Positions 36,990-48,989 of a stretch of 64,000 bases of DNA are shown piece by piece. Both the position numbers and the translations under genes were made by a program. The notes beneath the pieces were generated by a model. That model saw only the letters and a list, made by a program, of their open reading frames with translations. It ran no database searches and had not been told where the DNA came from. The stretch covers positions 17,183,584-17,247,583 of the forward strand of contig OY978527.1 of assembly GCA_963854835.1 (NCBI GenBank), read 5' to 3'. The number at the start of each line of letters is the position of its first letter. The stretch's first letter is position 1. Source of the stretch: Megamerina dolium (taxonomy: Eukaryota > Arthropoda > Insecta > Diptera > Megamerinidae).

Positions 36990-37430
36990 GACTATCTAAA
37001 GGAGAAGTCTGAAAATACGTTACTTCGAGGTCTCAAAAACGTCCTAAGGAATAAAAGCTCTACTGTTACATCTATGAGCCGAGAACTTCATTGGTGGGCT
37101 TCATTCATAAAGGGAGATGGTGTGAACTCGAATCATACACATTGGCGAAAATGTTTATGAAGAAACCTGACAGAACACTGATGAAATTTCTCTAATAATT
37201 GATGAGGAAGGATTTCAGTGTACCGTTCGTGATAGAACACAGGTGGACATTACAAGACTACTATTTGTGTCATCATAGATCCGAAGTGCCATTCTTTGCA
37301 AATATTCACACTTTTCGAGAAAAACCTCTAGATTGTTGAGTGGTGACGTTATGAGCATGAGTGAAATTTAAGCGCTTCTCTACAGAGCATATTGGACTCA
37401 TCAAGAAAACTAAGAAGTTCGAGTAATTTT
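36990..37430 (+). mobile_element. LINE 3' end remnant, same family as 2510-3130
   Basis: Nucleotide blocks such as 'tagattgttgagtggtga' and 'gttatgagcatgagtgaaa' closely match 3055-3100, as does the preceding 'ggtgtgaactcgaatca' to 2808-2825. It is decayed and has no open frame. Confidence 0.6.
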
Positions 37431-39320
37431 CTTTACCCTATCTTTTCCTCTTTCCTACTCTATCTATATTGTCCTTCTAGTTCTTCTGCTTTCGCGCTTT
37501 AGCACCATAGTCTCTAGACTGATTGATGACTGACGACTGACAAGAAGTAGGTTTATAATTTACACTGGAAATCAATACTGAAGTAAGATTGCAGAAAGCA
37601 TTCACTGTGCTACACTGCTGCAAAAGGGCAAACAAGTTGGAGAATATAATGCAACATGAATTTACGGCTATACAATGCGTTCAAAAGACCTACACTTTTT
37701 GACGGTGTTGTAGTCTTGTGAACTTTACTCGACAGAAACATCCACCTTATACATAACAGGCGCCATGGATCCAATCCATTCCAAGGAACTCTACACATTG
37801 TTGCATCTATTTCTTGTGGACTTGCAGGGTAAACAGGTAGCATCACTAGAACCAAGTACGATCATTTGAACATCCTGGAGCAGTTTTACATGATATCAAA
37901 TGACATAGGCTATACCATCTGTATACATTCATACCAGAGCTGTAAAAGAATTGAATCATTACGGAATCCACTCACGCTTAATTCATTTAAAAGCTGCATC
38001 AACGAGGCTGCACTCTTTTGCTTCGAATCCATTAAAGAATGACAGACGAACCATTCATTATTCTCAAAAGCTTAAAATTATCACACTTTCCCATTCTTGC
38101 TGGGCTTAAAATTATGATGAATTCATTCAATATTATAATTCTCTTAAACTTTGAAATACTGGAAATATGATATTATTTATTACCATGAAAAGCATAGCTG
38201 CTTTCGAACAAAATCCATGGTGTTATTACGAAGGTAGAGCAACTACAAAAAATTCCTCTTGGATGCGTCATATGTCAGAAACTTGTTTTTTATAGTGTCA
38301 AGCAAGTGTGTTTTTTTCAACTTCTTCTTCTTTTCCCATGTGTTTGTTGTTGTTTTATTTACTTTTTCTCCTTCATTCATGACAACTCTCCCCAATGGCT
38401 CTACCTTGAGGTATTATACCATGATAAAATCAATCAGCTGTTATTATTCACATAAATAAATTTAATGTAACTCGCACAGTACCCTGGAGTTTTGCATTAC
38501 ATGTGCAACAACGCACAAGAATTCCCCCTCTTTTCTTGAAGTAGTCTGTTGAATCGAGCTGCTCAATTTATATACAAATTAATAAAAATATGATAGAAAA
38601 AAATTTGTCATATAAAATAGCGTTTACAACAGCTTGTTGAAGCTCGTACTGTACTTCTGGTGATGACTTTAACATTGATGCCTCTAACACTGATTTTTCT
38701 GAAATAGGACTATCAAACCAAATATCGGATAGTTCTTCCCATTCTTCAACGATGTGTTGACTTTGCTTCATTTGGAAGAAAATCGCGTTTGAAAAGAAAT
38801 TAACGGATCAGTATATATCTACGCATTATACGTAAATATGTTTATATATACTTAAAATTCTTGTAGGAGTTCAAACTACCAGGAACAAACATGCTAGTCC
38901 CTACTTCTCAATTTATTAAAAAGAAGACGAAAAAACAAACAAAAAATTGTAATACGAAATACAACTTCTATAATTTTTTGCATTTAATACTTTCTTTATA
39001 TTTAAAAATGGCAACCCAGAAATGTAAACAACAAAACGCGAAGAAGAAGAAAAGCTGTCAGCTTGCTACTGAATGGATATCGCCACTCCCATTCTTTTTA
39101 GGCTGCAGCCATCTGCTGCTGCATTCATCAAAATTTCAATTCTGTGTGAATTCTTTAGGTTTTTCAATTCATGAATTGAAATCGAATAGAACTCATTCAT
39201 TTTTATCAGCCTAACGACTTCACATACTGAATGCTAAAAAAAAAAGAATTTCAGCTTTTCAAAATTTAAATAAAAGAATTAAAAGTGAAAATGACTTCAC
39301 ACTTTTACAGCTCTGATTCA
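37431..39320. other. Intergenic stretch without supported gene
   Basis: There is a small minus-strand frame at 38771-38568 (MKQSQHIVEEWEELSDIW start, acidic) that I could not identify. Nothing else is supported. Confidence 0.35.
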
Positions 39321-39329
39321 TACATACAT

Positions 39330-39447
39330 ACCTTCTAGAAAGGAGTGGAGTCACATTGATGTTGCAGGAGGCTCTGACAAGGGACCGAAAGGTTTGAAGT
39401 GGATGTTTTTGGGAACCAATCAGTTTAATGCTGAGCTTCCGATTACT
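39330..39447 (+). mobile_element. LINE RNase H fragment, left part (host of nested insertion)
   Basis: This segment is continuous with 40717-41000 once the 39448-40716 insertion is removed. Across the junction it reads NAELPITRALQCFQAEV, the RNase H block with FQAEV. Confidence 0.65.
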
Positions 39448-40716
39448 GTGAGGAGATAGAGATGTGTACCGACAAGAATGAGACTCGAAAATTCTTCGAA
39501 AATATCAAGCGCCTGAGTGGAGGTTTAAATCCCGGAGCCTCTTCTTGTCGTGATGGAAATGGGAATCTGGTTACAGATGTCCAGAGTGTACTGAGCCTAT
39601 GGAGGGAACACTTCTCCACGTTACTGAATGGCGATGCTAAGAACAATTCCGCCAGTGGAGGAGATTGCCCGATAACCCCAATTACAGATGATGGTGTTGA
39701 TGTTCCACCACCCGACTATGACGAGTTTGAAACGGCCATTTTAAGGCTGAAGAACAACAAAGCTGCAGGTGCTGATGGCCTGCCTGCCGAGTTGTTTAAG
39801 ACCGGAGGCGATGAGCTGTTCACCCGCATGCACCAGCTCATAAGCAGAATATGGTCGGATGAAAGCATGCCTGATGATTGGAGGCTCAGTGTTCTATGTC
39901 CTGTACATAAAAAAGGAGACCCCACAATTTGCGCCAACTACCGTGGAATAAGTCTCCTGAGCATCGCATACAAGGTTCTATCGAGCGTACTGTGTGAAAG
40001 GTTGAAGCCTATGCTCAGCAACCTGATTGGACCGTATCAGTGTGGCTTCAGACCTGGTAAATCCACCATCGACTAGATTTTCACACTGCGCCAAATCCTG
40101 GAGAAGACCCAAGAAAAACAGATCGACACACACCACCTATTTGTTGATTATAAAGCCGCTTTCGACAGTCCGGTAAGGGATTACCTCTACGCAACAATGT
40201 CTGAGTTCGGTATTCCTGCAAAGCTCATCCGACTTTGTAGAATGACACTGCATAACTTCCGTTGTGCAGTGAAAATTGGGAAGGACCTCTACGCACCGTT
40301 TAATACCGAACGGGGTTTCAGAGTCCTAGAGAGTTTTCGAGAGTCCTACGCAAGATCTTTGGACCTATTTGCGTTGGTGGCGAGTACCGAATAAGGTACA
40401 ACCATGAGCTGTACGAGCTGTATGCCGATATTGACATAGTAAAGCGCATCAAAATCCAGCGGCTGCGCTGGCTAGGTCATGTCGAGCGAATGGAAGAACA
40501 CGCTCCAGCTAAGAAGGTGTGATATTCGGAACCCGCTGGAGGACGACGCAGAAGAGGAAGACCAAACCTCCGGTGGAAAGACCAAGTACTGGAGAACCTG
40601 AAGGCGCTTGGAATTTCTATCTGGCCCCAGCTAGCGAAGAACAGAGATGGCTGGCGAAGCATATTATTTTCGGCCTAAATCGATATTCAGTTGTTATGGC
40701 ACCATAAGTAAGTAAG
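39448..40716 (+). mobile_element. 5'-truncated non-LTR retrotransposon with target-site duplication
   Basis: It is flanked by TTCCGATTACT at 39437-39447 and 40717-40727. The open frame 39462-40076 (204 residues) has RLKNNKAAGADGLPAELF, NYRGISLLSIAYKVLSSVL and YQCGFRPGKSTID, the first RT blocks. After a stop come LFVDYKAAFDSP (catalytic Asp region) and FGIPAKLIRLCRMTL. The middle and FADD part of RT is deleted at about 40320-40355, where AGTCCTA is repeated. The post-RT tail (LRWLGHVERMEEHAP, RRRRGRPNLRWKDQV) follows, ending in a taagtaagtaag tail. The clade is unresolved (I/CR1-like group). Confidence 0.88.
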
Positions 40717-41000
40717 TTCCGATTACTAGAGCATTGCAATGTTTTTCAGGCCGAGGTTATGGTCATAAATGAGGTGGCAGATTGAATCAAATGTGGTTCA
40801 ATATCCTCCAAAGATGGTTACGTTTTTACTGTGAGCCAATCTATTAGAAAGTCAGTAATAGGGATATCAATAACTTAAAAAAAAGCCATCCAATGTACAC
40901 ATACTGTCATATGGGGACTCAAACATCCAGGGAATTGCAAGGCTGATGAGCTGGCGTAAAGAGGCATTCATTGTTTCGACATATAACAATACCACCTTGC
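40717..41000 (+). mobile_element. LINE RNase H fragment, right part
   Basis: It continues FQAEVMVINEVAD, then a block of decayed sequence, VIWGLKHPGNCKADELA (the WVPGHSGIxGNxxADxLA block) and RGIHCF. It is the older LINE into which 39448-40716 inserted. Confidence 0.65.
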
Positions 41001-42140
41001 AGAAATTCTATTTAGAACTTGTGCATCGTAGGTAGATGATTTTCAGTAAGCTATTTTACAGCCTAACTGAACTCTCAAAATTGACACTAAGTGGTGAGGA
41101 AATAAACGAATGATGGCTATAATTCATTTTTTTCTTTTTCTCTGTTCATAATTTTTCATTTCACTTCAATTTTGGGACAATGCCTGAATTTCCTCTTGAG
41201 GCTAAGATTCCTTTCGTCCTGGACTTTGTTTATGCCAGACCAGAATGCCAGAATGGAATACTTTGAATTAAAAAATAAATCCAACACACCCTTAGGCAGC
41301 GAGTATTTTTAGCAATACGAGTTGGTTGCCGCTTTATGAAAATCGTGCTTTTTCTGCAGTTTTTCTGCTTGAATGAATTATTTTGTTGATTTCCAATAGT
41401 ACCAAAAGGCAAAAAAACTGAAATTATACATTCACCCGCGTATCGTTGCAAACGTTTTTTTTTGTTTTTTGGAGATGTTTGAAATCAATCTGATTGCGAA
41501 AAGTCTACAAAACGAAATATGCAAACGGAAACAGAATCATACGACTAAATATTTTTTCATATTCCATTTTTTTTTTTGTTTTTGCATAAATTCCACTCAC
41601 TGATGATGAATCAATGAATGGTGTAAAAATTAATATCCTGATGAAGGACGATTGTAGTGAGAAAAAAATAATAATGAAACAATTCCGCACGCCATTAAAA
41701 TAAGAAAGCTGTATGGTATATACATATCTTCGTAGAAAAAACAATTTTTGATAAATCTCTTAACATATTTACTCCAAAAATTTTCCAATTTTAATATTTC
41801 TTCTAAATGATACGGAAATTTTTTAAGAAATCTTTAAAATTTGGTATTTTCTTTTTACGTCGCGAACGTTTTGGAAAGGTGATTAAATCTGGGAAACATA
41901 AGCCACGTGGAACCATTTTGTGCTATGATTCCTGAGACATTGTCATGTAGATGTTAAATCCGTGAGTCAACGCACCATTTTTTGAATTGGAGAACTACAA
42001 AACTGCACAAATTCAAAAAGTTTTGGAAACGGGAAATACTCGCAGGGGATGAAATCTGGAGAATATGAGGTATATGGAACCTTGTCGTATTATAGTTTAT
42101 CGAATTTTGCCATGTGCACTAATACATAAGTTAAATCTTA
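41001..42140. other. AT-rich intergenic stretch
   Basis: No gene or element was recognised. Confidence 0.4.
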
Positions 42141-42884
42141 TTAAGGGGGAAGACCAGTTTGACGGTTTGAAAAAATCGAATTTTTTTTTTTTTTGCTTGA
42201 AATGTTCTATGAGGTGTGTATTTTAATGTAGTATGCATCTATAGTCCGCCAGAAACATTTAAACGAGGTAACGAGACGATTTTTTAAAAAATTTCCCGGT
42301 GAACTGAGCGAGTTTCTAAAACTTCAAACGCGTTTATCTAGAAACGACATTTTGTAAACTGGTGGGACATATTACGCTTGCAGTTTTCAACCGATTTTGA
42401 TGAAACCTTGCAAAATTATCGAGAATTTAATTCTGCATCGAAATACTGGATGGGATTTTTGATATTTTATAATTTGGATTTTTAAAGCACGATTTTGAGG
42501 CAAATTTTACAGGTAAAAAATTAACAATTTTTTATAAATAGCCACCATTTTCGTAAAAATTAACTTTTTAAAAAACGGCTTCAGTATTTCAGTGCGAAAT
42601 TATATGTAGAATAATCTGCCTATCTAACTTTTGTTCCAGATTCATTTGTCAAGGGTCCAGATGTCCCACCGATGGGGAATACCGGGCTGGAGGGGGGCTA
42701 CGCGACCTTGTGCAGCGTGTACAGGGAGCCGGTGATCCAAGAAAAAAAAAATTGACATTTATTGTAAAAAAGATAACTAATAAAATCATATAAAACATTT
42801 TATCATTGCAAGTTGTTTTAATGCTGAAAAAAAATTCCGAAAATACTTTATTTTCCGACAGCTCAAGATGGTGTTCCCCCTTAA
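42141..42884. mobile_element. Nonautonomous DNA element with TTAA duplication and GGGGGAA termini
   Basis: TTAA at 42141-42144 and 42881-42884 flank 736 bp. The left end is GGGGGAAGACCAGTTTGA. The complement of the right end is GGGGGAACACCATCTTGA, matching in 15 of 18 positions. There is no transposase frame. TTAA target choice suggests a piggyBac-type enzyme, but the G-rich terminus differs from the 12-kb MITE, so this is a different family. Confidence 0.7.
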
Positions 42885-42909
42885 CCCCAATTCTAATTAA
42901 TCTCTTTGT

Positions 42910-43212
42910 GTTAGAAAAAATATTAGGTGTGTTTGTTTACAGAAAATTCGTACAAATGATCATTTTTTGTCAAATGGTGTTGGTTTACGCCAAAGAACTT
43001 GCAACGAGATATAAAATGAGAGCGTAAAGTGACAGTTTGCTGTGAGAGAACTTACAAATAAAGTATGTGTTTGAAATAAAATATAATTTGATTTTGGATT
43101 TTCCAATACTTGTGCTATTTGATAAATCAGAATGTTGATTAGTAGAATAATCGATTAATCCAAATTGTTATTATTTATACTGTTCCATTAAACGATTTAT
43201 CGCAAAGCCCTG
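42910..43212. mobile_element. Mariner-like terminus and hAT-like terminus debris
   Basis: TATTAGGTGTGTTTGTTTAC near 42919 matches the end of the minus-strand mariner at 1230. At 43211-43201 the minus strand reads AGGGCTTTGCG, followed inward by GATTAATC blocks, as at 31808. The internal sequence has no recognised coding. Confidence 0.35.
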
Positions 43213-44630
43213 CCGTGAGCATGAGCAATTTTAGATGACATTTTAAGCATTTACGATGTGTTTCATAGATTGCGTTGTTCTTAACGGCATATTTTGCGCA
43301 GCTAGATATATATGATACAGTTCTCATATGTTGTCATTCATTTGACGTTATATACGAGTTCTCGTACTCTTTTATGTAGGAAAAGGAAGATGGATGAATT
43401 CAACAAAGCGCGAAATCACCGCTGGCGGCTGCATTTTTAATTTCTCTTCACTTTATTTATTTATTTGTACGTAAAGTACAACATATATTTTTATGTTTTT
43501 TCCTTCATTTCCTTTTCCTTTGTTTCAATCTTGCTAGGATGTCGAAATAATACCGAAGCATGGATGTACATACTTCATTCTTGATGCGACACGTTTTTTG
43601 AAATTTATATTTCTCTCGCTCCTTTTTTGGCGGTTTCCTTTCCGTTCAATTACTTTAACGCGCTGGCGTTAAAAATGCCTTTTGGCAACTCATCATTGCC
43701 GTTCATCATCATTATCAGTAAATGATTTATGAAATTGTTTTCATATTGGAATAGGGCGGTGGAAAATACTTACTTACTTACCTACAAAGGAATATTTTCA
43801 TCGTCAATTAAACAACAACAAAAACAGTGGTAGCAGTAAAAATAAATGGCAAAAAAATTATATCAAATTTGCCTACTGTCATCAAAATGATGAAAGATCC
43901 GTCACCTCACCACAGACCTACAAAATGATTGAATCCGACGATGTGTTGCGGTGCTGAATCGTAGAGTAGTAGTATACAACAGTTAGTGGCTGATGTTCAT
44001 TCATACTTTGCTTTTTTCAGACTCAACCCATGAAGCTGTGAAATTATTTTACTGCTTTTTTCCCTGATCTAATTTAGAAAAACATTTTAAGAATGCAATT
44101 TTTTAGAGAAGAATGCTTTTTTGAAGCAAAGGACGGATGAACTCTAACCCAACTGCGAGAGCACTCATTATTTTCTAATTAAAGTATTGAATTCTTCCTT
44201 CACGAGCTATGCGATGAATCCATAGCTGGCTAAACATTTGTGTTTAAACGTCATTTTCACATTTAAATTTCCCATTGAAAAATATCACCTAAAAATTTGT
44301 TCACTTTTCCAATTGATTACAAAAGAATTTTCAATTTCTTTCCACAGGAGCAATCTTTTTAAATTAGTAGGCAACACCTAAACACCAATTTAATGACTAC
44401 AAAATTCTAACTGATTCCAGAAATCCTGTTCAGTATGGCAGCTGACACTCACCTACAAACTTAGTGCTCAGTTGTAACGATTACAATTCTATTGGAATAA
44501 ATGATTTGATCAGAAATGTCAATTTTGCAGGTCAGTCCACCTAATCGTAATGCTTCCACCCTTCAATATGACAATACTATGGCTGATAAAGTGAGTTGAA
44601 AAAACAATCCAAAAAAAATGATAATTAGCA
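43213..44630. other. Intergenic stretch downstream of the 45-kb gene
   Basis: No gene or element was recognised. A short 'acttacttacttac' run near 43769-43782 resembles the 3' tail of the 39.4-kb LINE family but carries no attached LINE sequence. Confidence 0.4.
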
Positions 44631-44639
44631 CTAGAGGTT

Positions 44640-44830
44640 CCAAAAATGGCGAAGCTTCTCTTCCAGTACTATTGAGCGTATTAATTTTTGAGCGTATTAT
44701 AAGGTATTTCTTTATATTAACCGATTCTGAATGGTAGAATCCTTGCGTGTTTTTTTGAACTTTGTCACAGAGCTTCGTTTCAAAATAATTTCCTTGACAA
44801 ATTTTTACCTTTCTTCAACAAAAAATTGGC
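44640..44830 (-). mobile_element. Diverged SINE copy, headless
   Basis: Minus-strand body landmarks are present: 'cgaagcttctcttccagta' at 44650 and 'ccgattctgaatggtagaa' then 'tttgtcacagagcttc' further on. The tRNA-like head is missing. Confidence 0.55.
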
Positions 44831-45093
44831 AATGAAAACTAACTCTTTCAACTAAACATTTTTTTCATGAAAAGTAGTATATTTTTTATGAGATCAATTT
44901 GTAACTTAAATAATTAATAATTATATAATTAATTAGGTCAAATTTAGGTTAGATTAAGCTTTACTTATAATCGTATGTAAACTAATAATTATTTGTCATT
45001 CCCAATGCAAATATTTCGTCCGCTATTAGCACTTGTAAAGCGAATTAAATTCGTATGGAATTACAACCCTGATGAACCACCCAAGTGTGTTAT

Positions 45094-46860
45094 TTAATCA
45101 ATTTGTGTAATGGATGCTTCATCGGGACTTGTACAACGGCTGCTATCACCACAACCACCACTATCATTGCGATATTTCATCGAGGATGGATCAATAATTT
45201 CCACATCAATATCATCACGTTCACGATTATGTTGATGATGCTGCTGATGATCTAATATCGCGTAGTTATCCGCTGACGTACGATCGTCCTCCAACGAATC
45301 GGCATCACAATCTGGTTCGGATTTATTGTCGAGATCAATAGTCGGATGATGCTTATGCTGCTGTTGCTGATGATGATGATGACGCAGAATGGCGGCATTC
45401 TGTTGTTGCTGCTGAAGCTGTTGCTGTTCGGAAACCGCCGCTGCCGCAGCTACCACATTTGAGGCTATCAAATCACGTGCCGCAAATTGACTGTAGAGCC
45501 GTGGCAAATGTTGCAGCATATAATTGGCGCCGGCATTAGCATTGGCATTGGTGCCCTTTGCGAAGGGATGATTCTCTTTGGCTTCGCCCAAATCATAATA
45601 TTTGGCATAATTTTCAAATTGTTTACTGGCGACATTGCTGAGATTGATTGCATCAGTTGTAGGTGCATTAGAACGCGGCACCGGTACAGTGAAGGCAGAT
45701 CCATGACGATTTTTACTGGGCAGTAGATTTGTTGGATGATTGCTGGCAATGGGTAATGCGGCTGCATCTGGAGTTTCGCCACCGTTGGCTGACGCGGAGC
45801 TTCCATTCTCTGTTGTCGCATTATTGCTGGTCAGCGGCGAGACGTTTTCCTTTTTGCGATCGTAAATATGGCCGGAGACACGCAAGTCGATAAAGAAATG
45901 CAGTGGATCGATTCCGTATGGTGGATAGAGCGGCGGATACCAAACGGGTGGTGGTGGTGGTAGCACCAAATCCTGAGGCGGCAGTGATGCAGCTGGTGGT
46001 GTATCCTGCAATAGACTGTCCACAGCGCCACCACCGCTAAAGTTTGTGGCTTCATTTGTTGAGCAAGGCGTAGCGCTCTCTTCCAAATCAATTGTCTTGG
46101 GAATTGTTAAACTCGTCGGCAATTTGATGTTGAGCGCTTCCTTGTCATCTGGAATTTTTGTGCCATTAACGCCATTACTGCCACGATATTTGCTAACCAT
46201 TTGATGGAATAATGGATAGGGCTTATTTGTTAGCTCCAATGGCTTCTCAGCAGCGGCTGCTGCTGTATTTACTAGCAACTGTTGTTGCTGTTGGTGCTGC
46301 TGCTGCTGCCTATCGTCAACTTCTTTACGATCACGCAAATGGTCATAGTAGGGACGATGTTGTGACCAGGAACGTTTGCGGGGTCGTCGTGCAGCCAGCA
46401 CAGATTGCTGCAGCTGCAGCGTGCGCGCATTTTCATTATTACGCGCTTGCACCAACGAACGTAACATATCGCTGAAGAAGAAATTATTCGGACCAACTGG
46501 GGCTGAGTACAAGTACGGAGGCGTCGCCGCCATTAGACGACTAACATAATCCTGATTGCGTAGCTCATGGATGTTAGTTTTCGCCCGTTGCTGTTGTTGC
46601 TGTTGTGTTGTCGATGTTGTTGGTGTTGTTGCTGCTGTTGTTAACGATATTGATGTCGAAGCAGCGGAATCCGCTTGTGATGCCGCAGATCCAGTTTGCG
46701 TTGCTGTTGGAGAGGTCGATGCTTCATTTCGATTCATGTTGTCCTTCAGGCATTTATGTTGCTGTTGCGATGACGAATGCTGCTGCAGCTGCTGCTGTTG
46801 CAGATGATGATGCTGCTGCTGCTGATGATGACGTTGTTGGTGTTGTTGTTCGTCCGACAT
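45094..46860 (-). CDS. Gln/His-rich nuclear-type protein, 588 residues, unidentified
   Basis: One exon encodes 588 residues from MSDEQQHQ to SITQID and a TAA stop. A splice acceptor (TTTTCTCTTCAG) lies 23 nt before the ATG, so at least one upstream exon exists. The stretch from the acceptor to the ATG is open in frame, so the start could lie upstream. Low-complexity Gln/His runs (residues 1-35, 85-92, 184-195 and near 470-500) separate ordered islands. These are NIHELRNQDYVSRLM (96-110), FFFSDMLRSLVQAR (127-140), a basic ARRPRKRSW NLS-like patch (157-165), KPYPLFHQMVSKY (213-225) and YPPYGIDPLHFFIDLRVSGH (312-331). The acidic tail is Ser/Asp-rich. No zinc finger, homeodomain or bHLH is visible. 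It is probably a transcriptional regulator or cofactor; I do not recognise the orthologue. Confidence 0.85.
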   Translation of the reverse strand: MSDEQQHQQRHHQQQQHHHLQQQQLQQHSSSQQQHKCLKDNMNRNEASTSPTATQTGSAASQADSAASTSISLTTAATTPTTSTTQQQQQQRAKTNIHELRNQDYVSRLMAATPPYLYSAPVGPNNFFFSDMLRSLVQARNNENARTLQLQQSVLAARRPRKRSWSQHRPYYDHLRDRKEVDDRQQQQHQQQQQLLVNTAAAAAEKPLELTNKPYPLFHQMVSKYRGSNGVNGTKIPDDKEALNIKLPTSLTIPKTIDLEESATPCSTNEATNFSGGGAVDSLLQDTPPAASLPPQDLVLPPPPPVWYPPLYPPYGIDPLHFFIDLRVSGHIYDRKKENVSPLTSNNATTENGSSASANGGETPDAAALPIASNHPTNLLPSKNRHGSAFTVPVPRSNAPTTDAINLSNVASKQFENYAKYYDLGEAKENHPFAKGTNANANAGANYMLQHLPRLYSQFAARDLIASNVVAAAAAVSEQQQLQQQQQNAAILRHHHHQQQQHKHHPTIDLDNKSEPDCDADSLEDDRTSADNYAILDHQQHHQHNRERDDIDVEIIDPSSMKYRNDSGGCGDSSRCTSPDEASITQID

Positions 46861-46960
46861 AATTGTTACAGCTCGAATCGAAGCTGAAGAGAAAACAAAG
46901 GAGGTTATAGAAATTATTCTGCGTTCAAGTAAGACTTACGTTAAATAAAATTATTATATG
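46861..46960 (-). promoter_or_regulatory. Splice acceptor and intron start upstream of the 45-kb gene
   Basis: Minus-strand TTTTCTCTTCAG ends at 46884, just before the leader to the ATG. Beyond it is intron or upstream sequence holding a SINE. Confidence 0.6.
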
Positions 46961-47305
46961 TAGTGGGTGCCGTGGCTCAGTGGTTAGTGTGTTGGCCTTC
47001 TGATCTGTAGGTCGTGGTTCAATGCCCAGCTGATGCATAACAAAATTAATATCGAAAAGATTTTTCTTTCGAACGGTACCCACCTGTCGGTAAGCAATTG
47101 GCAATTCTTGCGACAGTAACAACTTGCAATGAAAAAGCTTCTAAAAGAATTCTGTGACAAAGCCCAGAAAAAGTGATGTTCGGATCCAGCTAAAATAAGT
47201 AGGTCCCTTCTAATACTGTCCAAAATTAACACGCACAACAGCAATGGAAGAGACGGTCGGCCAATGAGCCCTTCGGGGCTTTTAGTGCCACATATGTATA
47301 TATAG
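46961..47305 (+). mobile_element. tRNA-derived SINE, near full length
   Basis: The head GTGCCGTGGCTCAGTGGTTA (A box) and GGTTCAATGCC (B box) are followed by the full body to 'cggggcttttagtgccac'. The acceptor of the neighbouring gene lies close by, so this copy is probably intronic to it. Confidence 0.85.
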
Positions 47306-47444
47306 TATTATTATTAGAGAATTTCAAGAACCCGACCAAGCTTTATCTTCAGTATTGCAGAAAGATTTTAGAAGAAATCCCTTTGACAGAGCTGCTCTAC
47401 CAGTTTTGTCGTGTCTAACTGGGACCGTATTAGAAGTCATCTAC

Positions 47445-47690
47445 GTGTATTAGCCGATTCTGAATGGTAGAACTCATGTTTGAAGGCTTTTTCTGAGCTA
47501 GATCACATAGCACTTTGAAAAGCTTTTTCATGCCAACTCTCGGAAGAATATCCAATCGTTTGCTGGGGCAGATAAGCAAAATCTAAACGAAACGAAAAAT
47601 TGCCTTTCTGAACAAACAAAATGCTGTCCAGCTTGTCTAGTCGGATATTGAACTGCGAGCCCAACTACTGAGCTACGGAATCTAAATGAG
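47445..47690 (-). mobile_element. Diverged SINE copy
   Basis: On the minus strand the head ends at 'ccgtagctcagtagttggg' (complement near 47665-47685) and the body runs back to 'ccgattctgaatggtagaa'. It is older than its neighbour. Confidence 0.65.
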
Positions 47691-48985
47691 GAAATATTTT
47701 AGGAAAATTGGGAAGCTAAGGAGCTACCACATTAATAGAATATATACTACTTATTGATTGGGACTCTGAATTTGGGATACCTTGCCTGTCAATAGAATAT
47801 CTAATATAGTGGATGATTTGCTGTGAGCCAAACCATCCCGAGCCTGAAACGAAGTTCATAAGAGTATTTGCTAGCGCAGACATCAAGTTGTTACAAAATG
47901 AAAGAAGAAATGTAGACGATTGAATCTTCCTCCTTTAAATCGCTGGAAGAGGTACTTTGAAGGCGCTCTGTTCCTTATTCTCCTTGAAGTAATTTCACAA
48001 ATAATGTGTATTCGCTCCATAAGCAATGGCAAGAAAATTCAAAATCTAAATTGTATTTAAATGCATTTAAATCCTTTATTTTTAAATTCTTTAAGCATCC
48101 TTAAGCTGTTTGTCTTGCAAGATTATTGTATGCACAAAATATTATTTGCAATTACGAGTTGTTGTTTTCGAATTACCACTGCTGTGCTGCAATTGCTATT
48201 TAGTTGTTTTTGATTTTCTATTATAAGACAAACTACACTCAGTTGGAAATGTATTTTGTACAATATTTACATCATAAGGACCATGCTCGTAGTTGCAGAG
48301 GGTAATTCAAGGAGTATGGAATTAATCATACAAGTGAAGCTAATAAAAACCTGTTAGAAAAGTTTTAAGTTCGTTTTAAATAATACATCCGAGCATTTCA
48401 ACATTCCACTCATATGACTGGTAGGACCCGTTGGTGAATGAAGCTGTGGATGGTTTAGCAAGATGATGACCTATATGCTGCAAATTCCTTTCAGAAATTA
48501 AAGACTATTTGAGCGGCGAATACGTACCTGAAAGTAACTACCAGATAACTTCCAAATGAACTTTTTATCATCACAACGTATTGTTGGCTGTTATAAGGAG
48601 TATTGATCTATGGAATGGCATTCTAACAGACTGGGTTTATCGACAAACCAATGCCAATAAGGGTGTGCTATTATGTAGCTTGCGAGTAAATGCTTTAAAA
48701 CACACATCTGATGATATTTATTTCCCGGGGGACTTCACGAAACAGTAAAAGAATGCCTCAAGCTCTCCTGCAGTTGCTAGAATATTGGAATTTACTTTTC
48801 TCATTCTATCATATCTGCATCTTTTGTCGGATTTTCTGGGTAAACATGGGAGCAAATTGAAGGAGCTCATTGACTACGACATCTGATTCCTTACGGTAGC
48901 CAACTTTTGAGTGTCATAGTTTTCTGAAACCTAATTTTGAAACCCTAAATATCATTGGGATATAATCGGCATAAAGGGACGCGTT
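47691..48985. other. Intergenic stretch, possible decayed LINE
   Basis: At 48435-48510 the plus strand gives NEAVDGLAR and FLSEIKDYLSGEY-like pieces, suggestive of a decayed LINE RNase H end. Nothing firmer was seen. Confidence 0.3.
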
Positions 48986-48989
48986 AGAG

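Noticed and set aside
46212..46862. Plus-strand frames opposite the 588-residue gene
   Set aside because: They are made of Leu/Cys/Val runs that mirror CAG/CAA repeats of the real minus-strand gene.
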